A stretch of 64,000 nt of DNA. Origin: Mauremys mutica. Taxonomy: Eukaryota; Chordata; Testudines; Geoemydidae. Both the position numbers and the translations under genes were made by a program. The notes under the pieces are model-generated. The model had not been told where the DNA came from, did not search any database, and saw only the letters and a program-made list of their open reading frames with translations. The stretch spans positions 12,171,553 to 12,235,552 of the forward strand of contig NC_059079.1 of the NCBI RefSeq assembly GCF_020497125.1, given 5' to 3'. Positions 32,372-44,300 of the stretch are shown here, piece by piece. Position 1 is the stretch's first letter; the number at the start of each line of letters is the position of its first letter.

Positions 32372-35300
32372 CTGAAATAATTAAACTTATTTTAAAAAGA
32401 TCGTATCATTACAGATTCTGAATGCAAGACTCAAGACATGCTTAGCCATAAAAACACAGAATGGCCATAATGGGTCAGGCCAACAGTCCATCTAGCCCAG
32501 TAGCCTGTTTTCCCGACAGTGGCCAATACCAGGTGCTTCAGAGGGAATGAACAGAATAGGTCATCACCCAGTGATCCATCCCATCACCCATTCCCAGCTT
32601 CTGGCATATAACTATGATCGGACATTTCTCATGAGGTTTTGAAGGTCCTCAAAGTAGCAATGCTTCAACTCTTACTATGACACACTTTGCATTTTCCATG
32701 ACATCTGAAATTCATGTTCACAGTTGAGTCTGAGTCCCAGGCTAGGACTGACATGTTCCTGTCAGAATGAGTGTGGTACTTGCCAGTGTTGCATATTTTT
32801 AGAGGAAGGAGAGTGGGGGGAAGTCAGTTCAGCCAGTCGTTTCTCTCCTCCTCCAGTCAGATTCCTGCCATTCACCCACATCATGTCCACAGGTTCCTGC
32901 CATTCTCAGCCTTCTCACAATCTTATTAAAACCCCTTTAATGGTTTAGTGAATGCAACCTGTAACCATACATCCCTAGGTCTCACGCTGCTCCGGCAAAA
33001 AGATACTAGAAACAAATGTCCAGTTGTCAAACATGGTTACCATGGGCAAGAGGGTTCCCAGCCAATGGGAGTTGCGGAGCCAGCACTCGGGGTGAGGGCA
33101 TCGCGCAGAGCACCCAGGGCTGCCCCTGTGCTTAGGAGGCTGACATGCCAGCCGCTTCCTGGAGCCTGCCTTAGCCCCGCTGACTGGATTTTTAGTGGCT
33201 TGGTCAGCACCAGGGTCCCTTTTCGACTGGATGTTCCAGTCAAAAAACAGACACTGGGCAACCCAACAGCCCACAGGTAGATCTAATTGAGTATCACTGC
33301 CCTAAGCACTGGGATATGGGATGGTATTCTAGATCACAACTCTCTCTCTCACTGAAGTTGTTCCACTGTGTGTAAACACTGTAATTAAACAGTTATTGGA
33401 ATAAGGACACTAACTTGGGTTTCTCACCTCCAAGGTGAGAGCCATAATCATGACACTGCAGTCATTTCACGGTCTTTGTCATTTATACAAAGTGGAACAG
33501 CTTCAACAAAATGCTTGAATAGTCGTTGAGAATGTGAGAATGAGAATAGTAATAGTGAGAATGACTATAGCCTCACAGTTATGGGCACTCACCTTGGAGA
33601 TGGGAGACCTACATTTATGTCCTTGGTCCAATGACTTTAATTTACTTACACACAATTGAACAACTTTGAGAGATTGAGACCTACCCCAAATGCCAATAGG
33701 GCATCTTCTGCCATGTGGGAGACCAAAGTTCAAATCCCTGCTCCACAGCCGGCAGAGAGGGGAACACAGGTGACCCACATCCCAGCTAAGTGCCCTATCT
33801 ACTGGGCTAAAGGTTATAAAGGGAGGCACCCCCACCACCTTCTCCACCCATTTTGTGAATCTGGACTTTACAATTCTTGTCTTTATTTTTAAGATGTCCC
33901 AACACAAAGTGATTCATTTTGATGCAAATGAAATTTTGTTAAACCCAGATCAAAAATGCACTGACTTGATTTGCCAACATTTTTAGTTCGATTCTAGCAA
34001 TTTTAATTTTTAATTTTGCAGAACAGCCAGTGAACCAAAAAACCAGCTCTACACCTAAGACCCTATAGCATTTCAGACACTAAGTAATATGAATAACGTC
34101 AAGGTGATGTAAGCTATAGAATAATTAGCTTTACCTCAGATGGAACATACTGCTGTGCAGCTGTAGCAACAGTAGCACAACAAATCCAGAGTAGCACCAG
34201 TACGGAGAGAACAAGTGTAGTAGTTAAAATCCAACCAGAATTTCTGAAATGTAATGAGCATCGTTAAAGTTGTTTATCCTGTTTTCTTAAACTGTCATTC
34301 CTAAAGACACACACTGGGTTTTACCAATCTGCATTCCCATGTCTAGATCATTCAGTTGAATGCTTCACTGGAAGAGTCTGGGAAACCAGTCTCCCACCCC
34401 AACTTAGTTACCTGTCCTTCAGGTACAGGGTAGGGAAGCGCAACAAATCAAGTCTGGCAGTTTCTTTACTAGATCCCAAGCGGACTCCTACTTTAAGCTA
34501 TTTTGCCAACAAATCTCTCCATTAATTGCATTTTGAATGTATGACAGCAAAATCTCTAATCTCTTTCTGCCTTAAGAACCTCATTATACCAAGGAAATAG
34601 CAGCCAAATGTTTGGTGCAATTCTAAAGAACATAATGACCATACTTGTCAGACCAATGGTCCATCTAGCCCAGTATCCTGTCTTCTGACAGATGCCAGTG
34701 CCAGATGCTTCAGAGGAAATGAACAGAACAGGACAATGGAGTGATTCATCCACTATCACCCAGTCCCAGCTTCTGGCAGTTGAAGGTTTAGGGATACCCA
34801 ACTATTCATATAAAATGACGGGGTCTAAATTATCATTAACCACTCAAGAAAGATCTTGGAGTCATTGTGGATAGTTCTCTGCAAACATCCACTCAATGTG
34901 CAGCAGCAGTCACAAAGCAAACAGAATGTTGAGAATCATTAAGAAAGGGATAGATAAGACAGAAAATATATTGCCTCTATATAAATCCACAGTATGCCCA
35001 CATCTTGAATACTGCGTGCAGATGTGGTTGCCCCATCTCAAAAAAGATAATGGACTTGGAAAAGGTTCAGAAAAGGGCAACAAAAATGATTAGAGTTATG
35101 GAACAGCTGCCTTATGAGGAGAAATTAATAAGACTGGGACTTTTCAGCTTGGAAAAGAGAAGACTAAGAGGGGATATGATAGAGGTCTATAAAATCATGA
35201 CTGGTGTGGAGAAAGTAAATGAGGAAGTGTTATTTACTCCTTCTCATAACACAAGAACTATGGGCCACCAAATGAAATTAATAGGCAGCAGGTCTAAAAC

Positions 35301-38300
35301 AAACAAAAGGAAGTATTTTTTACAACGCACAGTCAACCTGTGGAACTCCTTGCCTGAGGATGTTGTGAAGGCCAAGACTAACAGGATTAAAAAAATAACT
35401 AGATAAATTCATGGAGGATAGGTCCATCAATGTCTATTAGTCAGGATGGGCAGGAATGGTGTCCCTAGCCTCTGTTTGCCAGAAGTTGGGAATGGGTGAC
35501 AGCGGATGGATCACTTGATTACCTGTTCTGTTCATTCCCTCTAAGGCACCTGGCACTGGCCACTGTTGAAGACAGGATACTAGGCTAGATGGACTTTTGG
35601 TCTGACCCACTATGGCCGTTCTTATGTACCTTTTCTGATTCTAAAATATTTTTTGATATGAGGTGACTAGAACTGCATGCAGTATTCAATATGTAGGTGT
35701 ACCATGGATTTTCTGTTTTTGTATCTATTCCTCTCTAGTTATTAACATTGTTAGCTTTTTTGACTGCTCTTGCACATTGAGATGTTTTCAGTGTACTTCT
35801 CACAATGATGTCAAGATCTTTCTTGCAACTAATTTAGACCCCATTGTTTTGTATGTCTAGAAGTGTGTGAATGCATCCTGCTGCTCAGTAGCAAAGATTA
35901 ATGAAAGAAAAAGAGCAAAGTTATATTGTATCCTATCAATCTAGAAATAAAGCAAAACTGCTTATTTATTCAGCACCTTTCACACTAGACAATCCCAAAG
36001 TACCACACCAATCAATCCCTTCACCCTGATATGCAGCCAGATCTAGGAGACGAGTGAAATGTAGCAGCTGTTTAACAGTTTGCAGCAAAATATCAGTAGT
36101 GTGGGACAGGAAATGACAAATATCATGGTTAGGTTAAACTGCATGGAGAGATTAGGTTGGCCAAATAGACAAGTATATTGTGGCCAATATCTATTTTCTT
36201 GATAACACAAGTGCTCAAGACCTCCCCTTTAACAGCTCCTCCAAAACATCATTTTTCTTTAATACAGTTCTGTCAGCTTAAGATTCTCTGATGGAGTATA
36301 TGACATGTAAAATATATGGGGAAGGAAAGTCATCCTACCATTTAAGCTTTTACAAGACAGTAGAAGATACATACATAGACAGACATTTGAAAAAGCTATT
36401 GCTTTCCTCCTCTTCAAAAAATCCTCTGTGTGTCTGTGAACCTCTTGGCTGTAGGTCTGCTGAAATATCACAATGACAGCTCCATTACAAGGTTACAATT
36501 TAAAAAAAGACTTGTGTTTAAAAAACTCTAGTCTCATATAGTCCCTGTCTATACCATGACACTGATAGTAGAAAGCTTCTTTAAAATGGTTCTAATTCCA
36601 GTGTGGCAAGGGCATAAATACCACACTATATTTAAAATACATTTTAAAAAGAGTTTATTTATTACTATGGCCTTTGTTGCAATGTATACAGGGTGAAGGT
36701 GACAGTCTGCCCATAATGACTTTTTCCTTTGTGGAAGATTTGACTTACTCTTGCAAGTTATGAATATTTTCATTTGCACTCTAGAGAACCCAAACTAACT
36801 TACAGGAGGTTTTGCTCAACGATGATTCTTTCAGATCTGTGGTGTCCTGTGGAACATATTGAACTTCTGGCTTTGACTAAAACAATAATGAAAATTGTAA
36901 GGTCTTATTTGTATTTCATAAAGCTTCAATTAACCTTAAACTTATAGTCATCCCATAAGCATCATTCACATTTGCAAAAGAAATGGGAAAATTTTTTGAC
37001 ACACTATCCATTTAAGTTAATCTTTCTACCTTGCAAATCCAGTGACCACTACAAAGAGAGACTGACTGCTGCCAAACATTAAGCATGCAGTTACTTGCCG
37101 AGACGGCTCTGCTATCTGTTGTGTGATTGGAAGACTAAGGAGATCAACAGTTAACACCCAGGATACCCAAAGCCTTGTAAAAGTAAAAAAGCAAGCAAGC
37201 ACCTGGAATATAACTATTTTGCCATCATCTGCTTGAAGGTAGAAGGTCCATGAGGAAGTTATGAAGCTCTGTGCTGAGTCCATCATGTCACTCCAGAATG
37301 ATCTCACCAGTGTCAGAGGGAAAAGGAGATGAATCCTTGGCATCAGGGACATTAACTGTAAACACATCACTAACTGGTTTTCAATTTGTTCTATACATAT
37401 TCAAACAATTTAACACTGTCCCCAGTAAGGTTTTAGTCTTTAAATAGAGAATTTCTCTCCATCTTTCTACACACACACTTATTAAATTTGAAAAAAAAAG
37501 TGAGACAATCTGAGCAGCAGAAAAAAAAGTAGGTGCATTTGACAAACATGCTACATGCTTACTTGCTCTTGTCTCAGTTCAGCAAATGGTTGCTGATTCT
37601 GGCACCCAAGATGGCAAGCATATTGTTCATCAGACTGGGAATACGCTTCAGTACAAGCTGCAAAGAAGAAACGTTGCGTAAATTGAAAATAATTTCACAT
37701 CTTAAGTCAGCAACTGAAAGCACGAGTGTAAGGTGTAGGTACAGTTGGATAAGGACTCAAGGGACAATTTTAAAGACTCCCAATCCCACCTAAGGAATAA
37801 TATGAGAGCAATGTACCAATACTGGTACTGGGTTCTTTGGGCTGATGTAATCTAGATGATCTATCTAGAATAGGCATAAAACTGGGTTATATCTAAAAAC
37901 TGAATGCAGCAACAGCATTTGATCACAAAAATGAGGAAAAGCAAAAAACAATCAAAATAAAGAAAGAGCAATTACTGGTATAGAAAATTCCAACATAGTG
38001 ACGTAAATTAACACAGCCTCAACCCAGTAGAATAGGCAAGGATTTTGTACCAGAGATGGCATGGATCACCAACCAGAGTTCTGAAAGACCCTCCCACAGT
38101 ACTATGGCCTTCCCTCCCACATACCATGAAAGAGTTCAAGTTTTGCTCCAGAGGATGGAAGTAAACTAACAGAAGAATCTATCAAACCTCAGAGAGCCAT
38201 GGCATAACAGGAAACAAAGGAGGGTTTGCCCATCAGTGTTGCATGAGTATAGTTAGACTTTCTATACCAATTTCAAGCTCTATCAAAAAGATAGAGTCAG

Positions 38301-41300
38301 CTCTGCTCTTATTTCCAAATATCCGTATCCAATACTTAAAATAAAGGACAGACTAGCAATTACAGGAGAGAAGCCAGAAGATTTGTATTCTATTTGTGGC
38401 TTAGCCACCCACCTGCAGTATGACCTTGGGGAAAGTCCCTACACCTGGGGATAATCCTCTCTCACTAGGGTACTGGGAAGCTTAGGCCAGAAGGCACAAA
38501 AAGAACAGGCGTGACAAGTAAAAGTGCATACTGAACGTAAATACTATCCATTTTCTCAAGGAAGAGGAAAATGAACACGCATACAACCAGATATGGGCAG
38601 CCTATGGAAACAAGGCAGACAAAATCCTGGCAGGGAATGCACAGTAATCAGCCAAATAACTGAGTGTGCAGTTCTCAGGAGCCTGAGCAGCAGTCCTATG
38701 GTAAAACAGTTACAAAGCCACAGAATCGGCAGTCACAGAAGCACCTAGAGACAGAACTGAACAATGGCCAGGGAGTGCATCACAAAGCACAGGACAGCCA
38801 CCAAGCAATGAACAAAATCAGTGTTATAAGACCACTGCAAATGAACAGGCAGAAGGCAACAGCCCAGGGTGGCAATGTCGTACAGGAAAGGAGGCAACAA
38901 TTCAGACTCAACTCTACATTTGGACTTTTGCTGCACCACCCCTTTTTATGATATCCCTTGATGTGTGGTTTGGCAATTGAAAAGAAATGCCTGGATCACA
39001 GCTGTGCACAGGATACTGCTTCTCTGCAGCTCTAGCCTATTTCCAGCCCATATAACACAGCTCTGTATTGCATTAAAGTGCCTTTCCCCAACTCTCTCTG
39101 CTATTGGAGCTGGCCACTGCCCCTTTGGCCTTCAGCACAAGATTGAGCCTCTTTTTAGTGCTGAGTTGGCACTTACCCACTTTTAGACTACACAGGGAGA
39201 GCTGCTCCCTCTCCTGCCTTGCGTGGTTCACACCACACTTTTAATTTCAGTACACGAACCTTCATGTTTATCAATTGCTTTAAGATCCTTGGCTGGAAGT
39301 ACTACAGAACTACAAAGAAATATTAGCTTGGTATATAGTTTGTAACAAGTACAGTCTTTTCACAGTTTTAATTATCGACATTCCTTGTCTGATCTTCAGA
39401 TAATTAATCTTTTTAAACAATTAGTTATTCATGAATGCTTGATATTTAATGGCTTAATTCAACAAGACAAACCCAGCTCCCAAGTTGTTTAACTACATGC
39501 AAGGCAGAGAATGTAGTTAAGATTTGTTTCTCTTTCCATAGCAAAGAGATTGTAAAATTTAGTTGAATGAGGCCATACCAGTGATGTAGTACAGTATACA
39601 GTTCACCAAGATTTGTGTTTTGTAAAGCAAACATTTCAGCTGAAGTAAATACAAAGCCATGCTGTCCCAACAAATAGACAGGGCTAGGAAAATCATTGCA
39701 ACTGATGTAATTTATTAGGTTGTCACTGCACAATGTTGCATGGAGTAAAAGGGACACCATCAGCTTGAAAATTACATTGTCAGCTAACCATTTTATACCT
39801 AATATGGTTACATTGGGTAAGTTTTAACCTTGGCCAAAAGGACCCTTATTTTAAAGGCTCAAAGCAGAAACCCCTTTTAAAAATTTGATAACTTTTAATG
39901 AGTGCTCAAATTTTTTTTTTTTTTTTTTTTTTTAAACAGAGTAAGATCAATTTAAAAAAAGTCAAATTGACAATATCCCTTTATATGTTTCCGCTCTTCC
40001 CTTTATTTGTCTCTTCACATTACATCTTGTAGAAAGAGCACAGAATTATCTTACCAGAGTCGCATTCCAGTTTGGTCAGATTCAAGTCAATTCCATCATC
40101 CACAAACTGACAAATAGAAAACAGTCTGCAGCCTCGCTGACATGCATACAGTTCCTCTTCCTGGGAAGTTACAAGAAAAGCAGGGTTGCTAAAGAAATTA
40201 CTAATACTCCATCCAAGAACCTAGGGTAGCAACATACTACTTTTCTGAGTACTATAAAAGCTACCGTGGAAAAAAAACCCAAACAAAAAGAAAACCTTAG
40301 AAGCCAGCCAAACACTAAGGTCTGTACAGTCCGGAACAAAAGCAAATTACAGTTATTTAAAATTATTGGGCAATTCTGATATGGACTTCCTTAGTCCAAG
40401 CAGAACACAGTTCTTTATTCAGCAAGGAGCCAGCCTTGAATAGACAGATCATTAAAGTCAGCAAGTTCAAAAATGCATTTCTGAAAAATTATAGCTTTAA
40501 AAAAAATCAAGGTGCTAGCTGCTAAAGAATCAAAGTAGAACCCATTAACCTTCACTTCACTAATTCACACAGAAAGTTGGCAGTCCTTACCTCTCAAAGA
40601 TTTAATGGCAAATGCTACCAGTGAGGAGTCATAATGACAATATACTATTCATCTTCAAAACAACAATTATTTATTATAGACTATAATTAGAAGTAAAAAG
40701 TTGTCAAAATAAGTAACTAGAGTATATTTTGTGGTGCACTATTCCTGGGTCGAGGCTACTTACTTGCCAAAACAACTAGTCAACATCCTATTTACTGGTT
40801 ATGCTGACGGAAAGTAAGGGAGAAGAATATTCCTTTATGTAATTACAAAACTAAGGCCTGGTCTACACTAGGCGTTTAAATCGGTTTTAGGAGCCTAAAA
40901 CCGATTTAACGCCACAACCGTCCACACTAGGAGGCACCTTATATCGATTTTAATGGCTCTTTAAATCGGTTTCTGTACTCCTGCCCGACGAGAGGAGTAG
41001 CGCTAATATCGGTATTAACATATCGGAATAGGGTTAGTGTGGCCGCAATCGACGGTATTGGCCTCCGGGAGCTATCCCACAGTGCACCACTGACCGCTCT
41101 GGACAGCATTCTCAACTCGGATGCACTGGCCAGGTAGACAGGAAAAGCCCCGCGAACTTTTGAAATTCATTTCCTGCTTCCCCAGCGTGGAGAGCTCATC
41201 ATCACAGGTGACCAACGCACAGCTCATCAGCACAGTTAACAATGCAGTCTCCTGAGAATCGAAAAAGAGCCCCAGCAATGGACCGCTCGGGAGGTAATGG

Positions 41301-44300
41301 ATCTGATCGCTATATGGGGAGAGGATTCAGTGCTAACAGAACTGCGTTCCAAAAGACGAAATGAAAAAGTATTTGAAAGAATTTCTAAGTCTATGACGGA
41401 TAAAGGCCACAGCAGGGACTTCCGTGCAGTGCAGAGTGAAAGTTAAGGAGCTCAGACAAGCCTACCAGAAAACCAAAGAAGCAAACGGAAGGTCCGGGGC
41501 AGGTCGAAAAACATGCCGCTTCTATGCTGAGCTGCATGCAATTTTAGGGGGCTGCGCCACAAGTACCCCACCCCTGACCGTGGATTCCGAGGTGGGGGTT
41601 GTAATCTCTGCCATGTCAGACGGGGAAGATGAAGATGAAGAAGAGGAGGAAGACCTCGCAGAGAGCACACAGCACTCCGTGACCCCCAGCAGCCAGGAGC
41701 TTTTTATCACCCTGACAGAATTACCCTGCTCCCAGCCCTCACAAGCAACTATTCCAGAGAATGACGCCATGGAAGGGAGCTCTGGTGAGTGTACCTTTGC
41801 AAATAGCAAACAGTGTTTTTTAAGCAAGCCTTTTTTAATGATTTGATTTGCCCTGAGGACTTGGGACGCATTCGCAGACAGTATAGTTACTTAGAAAAGT
41901 TTGTTAACATGTCCGGGGATTGAGAGGAAATCCTCCAGGGACATCTCGATGAAGCGCTCCTGTAGGTACTCCAGAAGCCTTTGCAGAAGGTTTCTGGGCA
42001 AAGCATCCTTGTTCCGCCCACCATGGTAGGACACTTTACCATGCCATGCATGTAGCAAGTAATCAGGTATCATTGCGTGGCAAAGCATAGCGGCGTATGG
42101 TCCCGGTGACTGCTGGCATTCAAGAAGCATGCGCTCTTTATCTTGTTCTGTTAATCCTCAGCCAAAGTGATATCGTTCAGGATAACCTGGTTAGAAATCA
42201 GGAATTTAAGTAAGGGGGGGTGGCCATTTTTCTACTGGGTTCCGTGGAATGCAGCAGCTTAAAAAAAACACTTTCCTGCACGTAGCGAAGCGGGGGGAGG
42301 GGAGGAGTGAAATGCCGATGATCTTTTCTGTTTGGTCACCGGCAGGCGATCTTCCCCAAGCTACCGGACAAGCAGTGGGTGGGGGGAGGGGGAAGGTTGT
42401 TGATTAGCAGGGAGCTAGCGTGGTATTAGCCATGCGTTGGGGGGGGAGGGGTAAAATCACTGAGACAGTGGCTTACCATGGCCGCATGCAAGCTGAATCC
42501 TGATGCCTGGACCTGTGTCTGAGATCTGTAACCCAAGAGTTTGCAAGCAGGCACTATTAAGATGAAAAATGCGACCTTGTAGGGAAATCACATGTGCTAT
42601 GTAAGGTGAATAGTGCTTTTCCAACTGTGAAAGAGTATAACCATTGTTCTGTAAAATGTATCTTTCTAAATATTTATCTCCCTCATGCAGCTGCAAATAT
42701 TTCAAGCGTCCCTCCTCCATCCCAAAGGCTAGCACAGATAAGGCGGAGGAAAAAGAAGACGCGAGATGAGATGTTCTCGGATATTATGGAAGTTACACGC
42801 AATGAAAGAGCTCATCTGAATGAGTGGAAGGACGTGGTTTCAAATTACAGGAAAGAGGCCAGTGAACGTGAGGACAGGAGGGATGAACGTGAGGACAGGA
42901 GGGACAACCGAGATGAGAGGTAGCGGCAGGAAGACCGGCAGGAAAATCAGCGGTGGCGGCAGGAAGATCAGCGGTGGCGGGATGCAACTCTGGGGCTGCT
43001 GCGTGATCAAACTGACATGCTCCGGCGTCTTGTGGAGCTTCAGGAACGGCAGCAGGATCACAGAGTGCCGCTGCAGCCCCTGTATAACCACCCTCCCCCC
43101 TCACCATGTTCCTTAGCCTCCTCACCCAGACGAGTAAGAACGCGTGGGGGGAGGCTCCGTGCACCCCGCCCACTCCACCCCCGTTGACAGCAAAACCAGA
43201 AGGATGTCGTTTATATTAATTTTATTTTTTTAATGGCCTTCTCCATACATCCTTTCATCCTCCCAAAGCACACCCTTACTTCTCTCCCTCTTTTTATAAT
43301 GAATCAATAAAGAATTCATGCTTTTTAAATGAGGACTTTATTTGCATAAGTAAGCTGTACGCGACGGGGGAGGGGGAGTTGCTTACAGGGACTGAGTCAA
43401 TCAAGGGGGTTGGGTGTTCATCAACAAACACAGCAGTCACACTGTACCCTGGCCATTGATGAAGCTCGTTTCAAAGCTTCTCTGATGCGCACCGCTTCTG
43501 GTGTGCTCTTCTAATCTCCCTGGTGTCTGGCTGCGCGTAATCAGCGGCCAGGTGATTTGCCTCAGCCTCCCACCCCGCCATAAAGGTCTCCCCTTACTCT
43601 CACAGAGATTGTGGAGAATACAGCAAGCAGCAATAACATAGGGGACATTGGTTTGGCTGAGGTCTGAGCGAAGTCAGTAATGTGCGCCAGCGCGCCTTTA
43701 AACGGCCAAATGCACATTCCACCACCATTCTGCACTTGCTCAGCCTGTAATTGAACAGATCCTGACCACTGTCCAGGCTGCCTGTGTATGGCTTCATGAG
43801 CCATGGCATCAAGGGGTAGGCTGGGTCCCCCAGGATAACGACAGGCATTTCAACATCCCCAACTGTTATTTCTGGTCTGGGAAGTAAGTCCCTTGTTGCA
43901 GCCGTTTTAAACAGAGTAGTGCTTCTGAATACGCGAGCGTCATGAACCCTCCCTGGCCCATCCCGCGTGGATGTTTGTGAAACGTCCCTTGTGATCCACC
44001 ATGCTTGCAGCACCATTGAAAAGTACCCCTTCCGGTTTACGTACTGGGTGCCCTGGTGCTGCGGTGCCAAGATAGGGATATGGGTTCCATCTATCGCCCC
44101 CCCCACAGTTAGGAATCCCATTGCAGCAAAGCCATCCACTATGGCCTGCACGTTTCCCAGAGTCACAACCTTTCGTAGCAGCAGCTTAGTGATTGCTTTG
44201 GCTACTTGCATCACAGCAGCCCCCACAGTAGATTTTCCAACTCCAAATTGATTCCCGACTGACCGGTAGCTGTCTGGCGTTGCAAGCTTCCACAGGGCTA

